Shown here one piece after another: positions 14,715 through 24,400 of a stretch of 64,000 bases of DNA. Every line of letters starts with the position of its first letter. Within the stretch, counting starts at the first letter, position 1. The position numbers were made by a program, and so were the translations under genes. Source of the stretch: Actinophytocola sp035995025 (GTDB lineage Bacteria; Actinomycetota; Actinomycetes; Mycobacteriales; Pseudonocardiaceae); assembly GCA_035995025.1 (NCBI GenBank), contig DASYKY010000035.1, forward strand, positions 1-64,000, given 5' to 3'. The notes under the pieces are model-generated. The model had not been told where the DNA came from. It did no database searches and saw nothing but the letters and a program-made list of their open reading frames with translations.

Positions 14715-17144
14715 TCACTTCGGCTTGTAGCCCGCCTTCCGTAGCGCGTCGGCCATCGCGCCGCCGCCGCCCGCGTCCTGCCGCTGCTGCCCGCGCCGCT
14801 GCTGGCCACCGCGCTGGCCACCCTGCTGGCCACCCTGCTGGCCACCGCGCTGACCGCGCTGGCCACCGCGGTCGCCGCGGTCGCCGCGGTCGCCACGGTC
14901 GCCACGGTCGGGTTGGCCGCCGCGGGGCGGGGAGGTCTCCTCGTCCAGCCGCAGCGTCAGCGAGATCCGCTTGCGCGCGATGTCGACCTCCAGCACCTTC
15001 GCGCGCACGATGTCGCCGGACTTCACGACCTCGTGCGGGTCCTTCACGAAGTTGCGGGACAGCTGCGAGACGTGGGCGAGCCCGTCGCAGTGCACGCCGA
15101 TGTCGATGAACGCGCCGAACGCGGCCACGTTGGTGACCACGCCCTCGAGCACCATGCCGACCTTCAGGTCGGCGAGCGTGTGCACGGCGTCGTCGAACGT
15201 GGCGGTCTTGAACGCCGGGCGCGGGTCGCGGCCCGGCTTGTCGAGCTCGGCCAGGATGTCGGTGATGGTCGGCAGGCCGAACGTGTCGTCCACGAAGTCC
15301 CGCGGGGACAACGACCTCAGCACCTTCGTGTTGCCGATCAGCTCGCCGAGCGCCCCGCCGGTGGCGGCGACGATCCGGCGCACCACCGGGTAGGCCTCCG
15401 GGTGCACCGACGACGCGTCGAGCGCGTCGTCGCCGCCCGGGATGCGCAGGAAGCCCGCGCACTGCTCGAACGCCTTGGGGCCGAGCTTCGGCACGCTCTT
15501 CAGCGCGGTCCGCGAGCGGAAGGGGCCGTTGGCGTCGCGGTGCGACACGATGTTCGCGGCGAGCGACGAGCCGATGCCCGACACCCGGGTCAGCAGCGGC
15601 GCCGACGCCGTGTTGAGGTCGACGCCCACGCCGTTCACGCAGTCCTCCACGACCGCGTCGAGCGAGCGGGACAGCTTCACCTCGGACAGGTCGTGCTGGT
15701 ACTGCCCGACGCCGATGGACTTGGGGTCGATCTTCACCAGCTCCGCCAGCGGGTCCTGCAGCCGCCGCGCGATCGACACCGCGCCGCGCAGCGTCACGTC
15801 GAGCTCCGGCAGCTCCTGCGAGGCGTACGCGGACGCCGAGTACACCGACGCGCCCGCCTCGGACACCATCACCTTGGTGAGCTTGAGGTCCGGCGCCTTG
15901 CTCAGCAGCTCGCCGGCGAGCTTGTCGGTCTCCCGCGAGGCCGTGCCGTTGCCGATCGCGATCAGGTCGACGTTGTGGACCTTGGCCAGCTGGTGCAGCT
16001 TCACCAGCGACTCGTCCCACCGCTTCGCGGGCGCGTGCGGGTAGATCGTGTCGGTGGCGACGACCTTGCCGGTGGCGTCCACGACGGCGACCTTGACGCC
16101 GGTGCGCAGGCCCGGGTCGAGGCCCATGGTGGCCCGGGTGCCGGCGGGCGCGGCGAGCAGCAGGTCGCGCAGGTTCATGGCGAACACCCGGACCGCCTCG
16201 TCCTCGGCGGCGGCGCGCAGCCGGGTGCGCAGGTCGATGCCGAGGTGCACGAGGATGCGGGTGCGCCAGGCCCAGCGGACCGTGTCGCCGAGCCACTTGT
16301 CGCCAGCGCGGCCCCGGTCGTCGATGCCGAAGCGGCCCGCGATCGTGGCCTCGTAGTCGGACGGGCCGGGCGGCGGCTCCGCGGAGTCGTGCGGGTCGAG
16401 GGTCAGCTCGAGCATTTCCTCCTTCTCGCCGCGGAACATCGCGAGGATGCGGTGCGACGGGAGCTTGGTGAACGGCTCGGAGAAGTCGAAGTAGTCGGCG
16501 AACTTCGCGCCCGCCTCCTGCTTGCCGTCGCGGACCTTCGCGACCAGGCGGCCGCGGCTCCACATGCGCTCGCGGAGCGTGCCGATGAGGTCGGCGTCCT
16601 CGCCGAAACGCTCCACGAGGATGGCCCGGGCGCCGTCGAGCGCGGCCGCCGCGTCGGCCACGCCGTTCTCGGCGCCGGTCGCCGCGTCGGTGAAGACGGC
16701 CGCGGCCGCCTGCGGGTCGGTGTCCGGGTTGTCCAGCAGGCCGTCGGCGAGCGGCTCGAGGCCCGCCTCGCGGGCGATCTGGGCCTTGGTGCGCCGCTTC
16801 GGCTTGTACGGCAGGTAGATGTCCTCGAGGCGGGCCTTCGAGTCGGCCGCCGCGATCTGCCCCGCCAGCTCGTCGGTGAGCTTGCCCTGGGACTTGATCG
16901 AGTCGAGCACCGCCGTGCGGCGCTCCTCCAGCTCGCGCAGGTACCGCAGGCGCTCTTCGAGCGTGCGCAGCTGAGCGTCGTCGAGCGCGCCGGTGACCTC
17001 CTTGCGGTACCGGGCGATGAAGGGGACGGTCGACCCGCCGTCGAGCAGCTCCACCGCCGAGCGCACCTGGCGCTCCGCGACGGTGAGCTCTTCGGCGATG
17101 CGCAGGTACACGGACGCGGGAGTGGCGGTCGCTGTCACGGCCAT
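14715..17144 (-). CDS. tex: Tex family RNA-binding transcription accessory protein
   Basis: An 809-residue homologue of Tex, a nucleic-acid-binding protein involved in transcription and RNA processing. The order of domains is the N-terminal helical Tex region (YLRIAEELTVAERQVRSAVE, then VPFIARYRKEVTGALDDAQL), a YqgF-like RNase H fold (TMGLDPGLRTGVKVAVVD), tandem helix-hairpin-helix motifs (GIGSSLAANIVSHRDANG), and a C-terminal S1 domain (DLKVGMVLEGVVTNVAAFGA). After the S1 domain there is a low-complexity tail rich in Arg, Gly, Asp and Gln, coded by short tandem repeats at about 14800-14935. ATG 17144 begins MAVTATATPASVYLR; the longer frame upstream is not family-like. Confidence 0.95.
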   Translation of the reverse strand: MAVTATATPASVYLRIAEELTVAERQVRSAVELLDGGSTVPFIARYRKEVTGALDDAQLRTLEERLRYLRELEERRTAVLDSIKSQGKLTDELAGQIAAADSKARLEDIYLPYKPKRRTKAQIAREAGLEPLADGLLDNPDTDPQAAAAVFTDAATGAENGVADAAAALDGARAILVERFGEDADLIGTLRERMWSRGRLVAKVRDGKQEAGAKFADYFDFSEPFTKLPSHRILAMFRGEKEEMLELTLDPHDSAEPPPGPSDYEATIAGRFGIDDRGRAGDKWLGDTVRWAWRTRILVHLGIDLRTRLRAAAEDEAVRVFAMNLRDLLLAAPAGTRATMGLDPGLRTGVKVAVVDATGKVVATDTIYPHAPAKRWDESLVKLHQLAKVHNVDLIAIGNGTASRETDKLAGELLSKAPDLKLTKVMVSEAGASVYSASAYASQELPELDVTLRGAVSIARRLQDPLAELVKIDPKSIGVGQYQHDLSEVKLSRSLDAVVEDCVNGVGVDLNTASAPLLTRVSGIGSSLAANIVSHRDANGPFRSRTALKSVPKLGPKAFEQCAGFLRIPGGDDALDASSVHPEAYPVVRRIVAATGGALGELIGNTKVLRSLSPRDFVDDTFGLPTITDILAELDKPGRDPRPAFKTATFDDAVHTLADLKVGMVLEGVVTNVAAFGAFIDIGVHCDGLAHVSQLSRNFVKDPHEVVKSGDIVRAKVLEVDIARKRISLTLRLDEETSPPRGGQPDRGDRGDRGDRGDRGGQRGQRGGQQGGQQGGQRGGQQRRGQQRQDAGGGGAMADALRKAGYKPK
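14800..14935 (-). repeat. Short tandem repeats coding the RGD/RGG/GQQ tail of Tex
   Basis: Reiterated GACCGCGGC-type and CAGCAGGGTGGC-type units encode (RGD)n, RGGQ and GGQQ runs. RGG-like tails bind RNA in other proteins. Repeat number is likely to vary between strains, by slippage. Confidence 0.6.
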
Positions 17145-17238
17145 GCATTCTGCCGCGCCGCACCGACAGTGCCGCGCACCGGTGAGGGTTTCATCGGGAT
17201 TACCGGCGGGTAGCCGACCGGCCGGGAGGCGAAACACC

Positions 17239-19185
17239 ATGGCCGAGCAGCCGAAGGTGACCGAAGACCAGGCGCGAGCGGTCGCGGAGGAGGCACGGGA
17301 GAGCGGCTGGGACAAGCCGTCGTTCGGCAAGGAGCTGTTCCTCGGGCGCTTCCAGCTTGACCTCATCCACCCGCACCCCACCCCCGACCCCGAGACCGAC
17401 GCGCGGGCGCAGGCGTTCCTCACCGGGCTCCGCTCGTACTGCACGGGCCTCGACGGCGCGGTCATCGAGCGCGAGGCGCGCATCCCCGACGAATGGGTCA
17501 AGGGCCTCGCCGAGCTGGGCTGCTTCGGCATCAAGATCCCCCGCGAGTACGGCGGGCTCGGGCTGAGCCAGGTCGCCTACAACCGCGCGCTGATGCTGGC
17601 CGGCAGCGTGCACCCGAGCATGAGCGCGCTGCTCTCGGCGCACCAGTCGATCGGTGTGCCCGAGCCGCTCAAGCTCGCCGGCACCGAGGAGCAGAAGCGC
17701 GAGTTCCTGCCGCGCTGTGCGAAGGGCGCGGTGTCGGCGTTTCTGCTGACCGAGCCGGACGTCGGCTCCGACCCGGCCCGGCTCGCCTCGACCGCCACCC
17801 CGGTCAGCGACGACAGTGGCGACGGCGGTGGCGACGGCTACGTGCTCGACGGGGTGAAGCTGTGGACCACGAACGGGGTCGTGGCCGAGCTGCTCGTCGT
17901 GATGGCCCGGGTGCCGAAGTCCGACGATCACCGCGGCGGCATCTCCGCGTTCGTCGTCGAGGCGGACTCGCCGGGCATCACCGTGGAGCGGCGCAACGCT
18001 TTCATGGGCCTGCGCGGCATCGAGAACGGCGTGACCCGGCTGCACCAGGTCCACGTGCCGGCCGCGAACCTGATCGGCCGCGAGGGCGACGGCCTCAAGA
18101 TCGCGCTGACCACGCTGAACGCCGGCCGGCTCGCGATCCCCGCCACCTGCGCGGGGGCCGGCAAGTGGGCGCTCAAGATCGCCCGCGAGTGGTCGGCGGC
18201 GCGGGTCCAGTGGGGCAGGCCGGTCGGCGAGCACGGCGCGGTCGCGAGCAAGCTGTCGTTCATCGCGGCGACGACGTTCGCGCTGGAGTCCGTGCTCGAG
18301 CTCTCCGGCCAGCTCGCCGACCATGGCAGCCACGACGTCCGCATCGAGGCCGCGCTCGCCAAGCTGTGGGCGAGCGAGATGGCCTGCGTCATCGCCGACG
18401 AGCTCGTGCAGGTCCGTGGCGGCCGCGGCTACGAGACCGCCGAGTCGCTCGCCGCGCGCGGCGAGCGGGCGGTGCCGGCCGAGCAGCTGCTGCGCGACCT
18501 GCGGATCAACCGGATCTTCGAGGGCTCCAGCGAGATCATGCGGCTGCTGGTCGCGCGCGAGGCCGTGGACGCGCACCTCGCGGCCGCGGGCGAGCTCGCC
18601 GACCCGAAGGCGGACGCGGCCAGCAAGGCGAAGGCCGCGGCCAGGGCGAGCGGGTTCTACGCGAAGTGGTTGCCGCAGCTCGTCGCCGGCAAGGGTCAGG
18701 TACCCAGTGCGTACCGCGAGTTCGGTCCACTCGCGACACACCTGCGCTACGTCGAGCGCGCGTCGCGCAAGCTCGCCCGGTCCACGTTCTACGGCATGGC
18801 CCGCTGGCAGGCCGGCCTGGAGAAGCGGCAGGGCTTCCTGGGCCGGATCGTCGACATCGGCGCGGAGCTGTTCGCGATGGCCGCGTCCTGCGTGCGGGCC
18901 GAGCTGCTCGGCGAGTCCGCACGCGAGCTGGCCGACGCGTTCTGCCGCCAGGCCCGGCTGCGCGTGGCGGCGCTGTTCGACTCGCTGTGGGCGAACACGG
19001 ACCAAGAGGACTCTCAGGTTGCCGCGGCTACCCTCGACGGGAGGTACTCCTGGCTGGAGGCCGGGGTGCTGGACCAGAGTGAGGGGACCGGTCCATGGAT
19101 CGCGGACTGGCGCGCGAGTGCGTCCGGTGAGCACAACGTCGCCCGTCGCTATCTGTCATCGACCAGGTCGGACAGTTCGGCCTGA
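17239..19185 (+). CDS. Acyl-CoA dehydrogenase (long form)
   Basis: A 648-residue FAD enzyme that introduces the alpha-beta double bond in acyl-CoA. The standard ACAD domains lie at about residues 60-450: FLLTEPDVGSDPARL and the WTTNG loop for FAD, FMGLRGIENG for substrate, and the catalytic base Glu in RIFEGSSEIMR near residue 428. A further 200-residue C-terminal helical region makes it similar in size to very-long-chain enzymes. ATG 17239 is preceded by GGAGG. It is divergent from tex and followed by a MarR gene. The chain-length preference cannot be read from sequence. Confidence 0.93.
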   Translation: MAEQPKVTEDQARAVAEEARESGWDKPSFGKELFLGRFQLDLIHPHPTPDPETDARAQAFLTGLRSYCTGLDGAVIEREARIPDEWVKGLAELGCFGIKIPREYGGLGLSQVAYNRALMLAGSVHPSMSALLSAHQSIGVPEPLKLAGTEEQKREFLPRCAKGAVSAFLLTEPDVGSDPARLASTATPVSDDSGDGGGDGYVLDGVKLWTTNGVVAELLVVMARVPKSDDHRGGISAFVVEADSPGITVERRNAFMGLRGIENGVTRLHQVHVPAANLIGREGDGLKIALTTLNAGRLAIPATCAGAGKWALKIAREWSAARVQWGRPVGEHGAVASKLSFIAATTFALESVLELSGQLADHGSHDVRIEAALAKLWASEMACVIADELVQVRGGRGYETAESLAARGERAVPAEQLLRDLRINRIFEGSSEIMRLLVAREAVDAHLAAAGELADPKADAASKAKAAARASGFYAKWLPQLVAGKGQVPSAYREFGPLATHLRYVERASRKLARSTFYGMARWQAGLEKRQGFLGRIVDIGAELFAMAASCVRAELLGESARELADAFCRQARLRVAALFDSLWANTDQEDSQVAAATLDGRYSWLEAGVLDQSEGTGPWIADWRASASGEHNVARRYLSSTRSDSSA

Positions 19186-19246
19186 TTCGGCCGAACGTGA
19201 ACTGAGACCCACGACACAGTCACTTGCAGTTAGTTTCACGAGTGAG

Positions 19247-19732
19247 ATGATTGCGCCCGTGAAACCATTCGTGGCGTGCTCGGTCGACTCCGTGACCGAT
19301 GACGTCATGGGTTTCCTGTCGCATCTGAAGAAGAGCGGCGAGGCACACATATTGGGTGTCGCGGCCGATCTCGATCTGTCATTCTCCCAACTGCGTGCCA
19401 TGTTCGTGCTCTCCGACTGCCGGGAGGAACTGGCGGTCCACGAGCTCGCGGCGCGGCTCGGGTCGTCGATGGCCACGGCGGGGCGTGCCGTTCAGGCGCT
19501 GACCCGTGCCGGGCTGGTCGCGCGCAGGGAGGACGAGCAGGACCGCAGGGTCAAGCGAGTCAGCCTGACCGGGCACGGCCGCACGCTGGTGGCCGGGTTC
19601 GTGCAGGCCCACCGCGAGGCCGTACGTGAGTGTGTCGAGTCGCTCAGCGACCGCGAGCGGGACCATCTTTCCGAGGCTCTGGCGCCGATTCTCGCTCGGG
19701 GGGACAACCAGATTTCAGCAACCGGCTGCTAG
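19247..19732 (+). CDS. MarR family transcriptional regulator
   Basis: A 161-residue winged-helix regulator. The HTH core is about residues 45-105 (LSFSQLRAMFVLSD, LAVHELAARLGSSMATAGRA), followed by the wing REDEQDRRVKRVSLTG and a C-terminal dimerisation helix. It ends 17 bp before an MFS efflux gene on the same strand; MarR proteins often repress such pumps and are released by the exported compound, so this pair is probably a regulated efflux unit. The start is uncertain: GTG 19259 (MKPFVACS) is in the same frame and possible. Confidence 0.9.
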   Translation: MIAPVKPFVACSVDSVTDDVMGFLSHLKKSGEAHILGVAADLDLSFSQLRAMFVLSDCREELAVHELAARLGSSMATAGRAVQALTRAGLVARREDEQDRRVKRVSLTGHGRTLVAGFVQAHREAVRECVESLSDRERDHLSEALAPILARGDNQISATGC

Positions 19733-19749
19733 GCAAGAGGGGAACGGCC

Positions 19750-21360
19750 TTGACCGAACACATGACGCCGACGCCCGCCGCGGGGGCGGCGAACGCGTCG
19801 GACAAGCTCGACCGCAGAGTGCTCTCGATCGGCGGCGTGGTCGTGCTCGGCGCGATCATGGCGATGCTCGACATCACCGTGGTCAACGTCGCGCTCGACC
19901 AACTGATCATCCAGTTCCACAGCACGCTCGACCAGATGCAGTGGGTGACCACCGGGTACACCCTGGCGCTCGCGACCGTGATCCCGCTGTCCGGCTGGGC
20001 CGCGGACCGGTTCGGCACCAAGCGGATCTACCTGACCGCGGTCTTCCTGTTCATGGCCGGCTCGGCGCTGGCAGGCACGGCCTGGTCGGCGGAGTCGCTG
20101 ATCGGCTTCCGGGTCCTGCAGGGCCTGGGCGGCGGCATGCTGATGCCGCTCGGCATGACGATCCTGACCAAGGCGGCCGGTCCGCAGCGGGTCGGCCGCG
20201 TGATGGCCGTGCTCGGCGTGCCGATGCTGCTCGGCCCGATCGTCGGCCCGATCCTCGGTGGCTGGCTGGTCGACGACGTCAACTGGCGGTGGATCTTCTA
20301 CATCAACGTGCCGATCGGCATCCTGTCGCTGATCCTCGGCTCGCGGATCCTGGAGAAGGACGAGCCGCGGCCCGGCGAGAAGCTCGACGTGCTCGGCCTG
20401 ATCTTCCTCTCGCCGGGTCTCGCCGCGCTGATCTACGGCCTCGCGCAGGTGCCCTCGCACGGGGGCTTCGGGCACCCGGCGGTCTACCTGCCGGCAGGCG
20501 CAGGCGCGATCCTGGTGGCCCTGTTCATCCGGCATGCCTTGCGCACGCCGCACGCGCTGATCGACCTGAAGCTGTTCCGCGACCGCGGGTTCTCGGTCGC
20601 GACCGGCACGATGGTGTTGTTCACGATCGCGTTCTTCGGCTCCATGCTGCTGTTCCCGCTGTACTTCCAGCAGGTGCGGGCGGAGGGGGCCCTGAACGCC
20701 GGTCTGTTGCTGGCGCCGCAGGGCATCGGGGCGATGATCATGATGCCGATCGCGGGCACGCTCGTGGACCGCGGCTACGCGGCCCGGATGGCCCAGTTCG
20801 GCATCCTGATCATCGTCGGCTCCATGGTGGTGTTCACCCAGCTCACCGACGCCACGTCGTACTGGACGATCGGGGCCTCGCTGTTCGTGCTGGGCATCGG
20901 GATGGGCATGGCGATGATGCCGATCATGTCGATCGCGTTGAAGACGTTGCGGCAGAACGACGTCGCCCGCGCGTCGACCAGCCTGAACATCATCCAGCAG
21001 GTGTCCGCGTCGATCGGGACGGCCATGCTGTCGGTGATCCTGTTCAACGAGGCCAAGGACAAGCTCGCGCCGGTCGTGGCCCAGTTGCAGGCACAGGCCC
21101 CGCCCGGGACCAAGGCGCCGGACACGACGTCGCTGGCCGCGCTGCCGGAGCAGGTGCGCCAGCTGCTGGCGCCGCCGCTGGCCGAGGCCTACTCGTCGAC
21201 GTTCGTGTGGGCCGTCGTCCTGCTGGCCCTGGCGTTCATCCCGGCGCTGTTCCTCCCGCGCGGCAAGGGGATCCCAGCGGCCCAGCCGGTCGACCCCGCG
21301 TCGAACGAGCCGCCGGCGAACCTCGAGGAGGACGCCGAACCGGTGGCCGAGCGCCACTGA
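19750..21360 (+). CDS. DHA2 family drug:H+ antiporter (MFS, 14 TM)
   Basis: A 536-residue EmrB/QacA-type multidrug exporter. The first TM carries LDITVVNVAL, the loop after TM2 has GWAADRFGTKRIYL (motif A), and TM5 has LGPIVGPILGGWLVD (motif C of antiporters). About 14 hydrophobic segments span the chain, ending in a Glu/Pro-rich cytoplasmic tail. TTG 19750 has AGAGGGG about 7 nt upstream and is preferred; ATG 19762 is the alternative. Paired with the MarR gene just upstream. A long inverted repeat follows the stop codon. Confidence 0.92.
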   Translation: MTEHMTPTPAAGAANASDKLDRRVLSIGGVVVLGAIMAMLDITVVNVALDQLIIQFHSTLDQMQWVTTGYTLALATVIPLSGWAADRFGTKRIYLTAVFLFMAGSALAGTAWSAESLIGFRVLQGLGGGMLMPLGMTILTKAAGPQRVGRVMAVLGVPMLLGPIVGPILGGWLVDDVNWRWIFYINVPIGILSLILGSRILEKDEPRPGEKLDVLGLIFLSPGLAALIYGLAQVPSHGGFGHPAVYLPAGAGAILVALFIRHALRTPHALIDLKLFRDRGFSVATGTMVLFTIAFFGSMLLFPLYFQQVRAEGALNAGLLLAPQGIGAMIMMPIAGTLVDRGYAARMAQFGILIIVGSMVVFTQLTDATSYWTIGASLFVLGIGMGMAMMPIMSIALKTLRQNDVARASTSLNIIQQVSASIGTAMLSVILFNEAKDKLAPVVAQLQAQAPPGTKAPDTTSLAALPEQVRQLLAPPLAEAYSSTFVWAVVLLALAFIPALFLPRGKGIPAAQPVDPASNEPPANLEEDAEPVAERH

Positions 21361-21364
21361 CCCT

Positions 21365-21463
21365 CGCGAGTCCAACGTTCCGGCCCCGCGAGTCCAACAG
21401 TCCCGACGTGCGAGTCGCGCGTTCGGAGCGTTGGACTCGGCGGGGCCGAGCGTTGGACTCGCG
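21365..21463. repeat. Long interrupted inverted repeat between convergent genes (likely bidirectional terminator)
   Basis: The outer arms CGCGAGTCCAACG (21365-21377) and CGTTGGACTCGCG (21451-21463) are exact complements. Moving inward, CGGCCCCG pairs with CGGGGCCG and a second GAGTCCAAC copy (21390-21398) pairs with GTTGGACTC. The GAGTCCAAC unit occurs twice on each strand in 100 bp. The whole forms one long stem with about 30 paired bases. It lies exactly between the stops of the efflux gene and the opposite-strand gene, so termination in both directions is the likely role. Confidence 0.75.
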
Positions 21464-21464
21464 G

Positions 21465-24400
21465 TTATTCGCGGGTTGTGTAGATGTCCAGGGCGGTCAG
21501 CCGGACGTCGGTGTCGTCGTGGTCGCGCAGGGCGATGACGTAGGTGCGCCAGTGGCCGGGCCAGCCGGCCTCGGGGCCTGCCTGGCCGGCGATCGCGAGT
21601 CCCAGCAGCGGCGGCGCGGACGTGGCCAGGTCGTACAGGTGCGCCTGCGGCAGCCGCGCCACCCGGCCGGCGAGCCGCCGGGCGACCGCGTGGTGTGCGT
21701 GCCAGGCCCACCGCGGCGCATCGGCCAGCTCGGCGACCCGGTGCAGCGCGGCGGTCCCGTCGCCATCCGGCTCGAACGGGACCGCGGTGGCCGCCAGGTC
21801 GATCGTCGGTCCGCGCAGCGTCGGCTCGGCCGCGAGCGTGTCCGCCAGCGATCCGGCCGCCGCCCGCAGGGCGGGAACCTCGTGGGCGTCGCGCTGGACC
21901 AGCTCGGCGACGGCCCGGATCCGCTGGCGGACCGGGAGGTCGCGGTCGGCGGTGGTGGGACCGTCCGGTGTCGCCAGCAGCCGGGCGACCACGTCGGCGA
22001 GCGGTGCCGGGTCCTCGGTGGCGGTGCAGCCGGCGACGAGCGCGGCCAGCGCCTCCCGCCAGCTCGCCGTGTTCGCGAGGTCGCCGACCCGGCCGACGAG
22101 CATCCGCGTGCCGGCCGGGTCCCAGCGCGTCCACCGCGCGAGCGTCGCGAGCCCCCGTCGCGCGGTGTCCGGCTCGGCCGCGTCGGCCACCGTGTGCACG
22201 AGGCCCGCGTACCGCTGCCGGTGCGCGGGCGCGAGCGTGAACGGGTCCAGGTCGAGGACGGCCGTGGCCACCGCGTGCGGCGCGGACGACGCCTCCTCGA
22301 GCAGCGGCCACGCGTCCGGCAGGCACCACCGCGCGGCCGACACCACGGCCCGCCGGACGTCGCGGTGCTGGTCCGGCTCGTGCCACACCGACGCCAGCAT
22401 GCCAGCGGCGTCCGGGGCGTGGTGCGCGGCCAGCAGCCGCACGGCCTCCTTGCGCGAGGTGACCTTCCGGCTGGTGAGCAGCCGGTCCAGGGCGGCGCCG
22501 AGCCGGGCGGGCGGCACGAAGCGGGCGCACCGGGTGACCGCGTAGACCGCCACCCGCGCCTTGTCGTCGTCCGCGTGCACCAGCAGGTCGTCGAGCACCC
22601 CGGCCGGCTCGTCGGTCCACGCCAGCGCCGCGAGGGCCGCCTCGGACACCGGCAGCTCCGGATCGTCCACATAGGAGCGCAGCAGCGCGAGCGAGCCGGG
22701 CACGGTGGCCAGCCGCCGCACCGCGGTCACCCGCTCGTGGGTCGACCGCTTGCGGTGCGCCACGGCCGCCTTCGCCAGCTCCTGGACGTAGGCGGCGCAC
22801 TGGCGGGGGAGCCAGCGGGAGAAGCAGCCGCCGAACCACGGCACGTGGCGCACCCCGCGCTTGAGGAACCGGCCGTGCAGCGGCTTGGTGAACACGTCGT
22901 CGAGCAGGTCGGTGCGCCGCAACGCGATGCCGTTCTGCACGACTGGGAACGTGATCGTCGACCGGTCCGCCGCGAACACCTCGCCGAGCCGCTCGTCGCG
23001 GGTCCGCGGCGGGGCCAGCCACAGCTGGATGGCCTGGCGCACCACGTGGTCGTCCTTCGCCGCGCGCGCCCGGTCCAGCAGCGCCTGCAGCTCCCGCATC
23101 TCCCAGGCGCGCCGGCGCAGCCCGGTGGCGAGCGCGAGCGTGACCTCGAACCGGCCGAGCCGCGCGTCGGCCTCCAGCCGCGACCGCAGCGCGGCGAACA
23201 CCCGGTGCTCGCCGCCGCGCGGCAGCTCCCGGTCCAGGGCGTACAGGTTCATCGACGGCCGCTTGTCGCCGAGCCGGGTCAGCGCCTCCAGCGCGGTGTC
23301 GACCAGCTCCGGCTGCCGGCTCAGCGCGCCCTGCCGGACCAGCCGCGCGATCAGCGTCCGCACGTGCGACTGCGTCAACCACGAGCAGTCCCGCGCCGCG
23401 ACGGCGTCGGTCATCAGCTTCAGCAGGTCCGGCGCCTCGGCCGGGCGGTACAGCCACGGCGGCACCTGGGCCAGCGCGGCGAAGGCCCGCGCCCGCACCG
23501 GATCCTGCTCGTTGCGCAGCCGGTTCAGCGAACCGAGCATCTCGGCGAACGCGCCCCGGTCGCGGCTCACCGCCGCCGCGCGGACCAGGACGTCGTAGCC
23601 CTCGGCGCGCTCCTCGGCGGTGGCGCGGCGGGTCGCCTCGCGCAGCGGCTCGACCGCCCGCGACCACGGCAGCCGCGCGGTCACCGCGAGCCGGACGCCC
23701 GCGTCGCCGTCGACCCGGCGCAGCGCCAGCAGCCGCTCCGCCTCGGCCGCGCGGGCGTCCGCCGGCAGCTCGTCGAGCAGCGCGATCGGCACCTGCGACA
23801 GCGTCGGGTCGCGCTGCCCGACCACGCCCGCGTACACGGCGGCCCGCCGCGACGGCGGCACCACGCGCAGGAAGCGCGTGAGCCGGTGGCTGCCGACCGC
23901 CCGGCCGAACGCGACCAGGTCGTCGTCGCCCGCGCCGAGCAGCGCCCGCCACAGCGCGCGACCGCCCGGCACCGCGCCCGGCCTGCGCGGGTCGAGCAGC
24001 ACGCGCAGCAGGCGGGCCGGGTCGTGGCGGGCCAGCAGCCCGATCGTGCGGGCGAGCGCGGCCGGGACGTGTGCGTACGGCGCGGTCCGCTCGAGCACCG
24101 CCAGCACCCGGTCCGGCTCGGTCAGCGCGGCCGTCTCGAGCCCGCTGCCGACCGTGCCCAGCAGCCGCGTCCACCCCGACCGCGGGGTCGCCGCCAGCTC
24201 GTCGTCGAGGTGGCGCAGGAAGACGGCCGGGTGCCGGTGGCCGATCATCCGCCAGCCCGTGACGGCGTACGCGAGCTCGCCCAGCAGCGCGGTCACCGTC
24301 GCCGCCGAGCACACCGGCAGCAGGACGGCCGCCTCGACGTCGCCGAACCGGGCCCGCACGACCGGCAGCAGCGCCTCGGCGAGCTCGGTGGCCCGGCGGC

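Noticed and set aside
14800..14935. CRISPR-like repeat array
   Set aside because: The repeats are short, contiguous and in the tex reading frame; there are no spacers and no cas genes.
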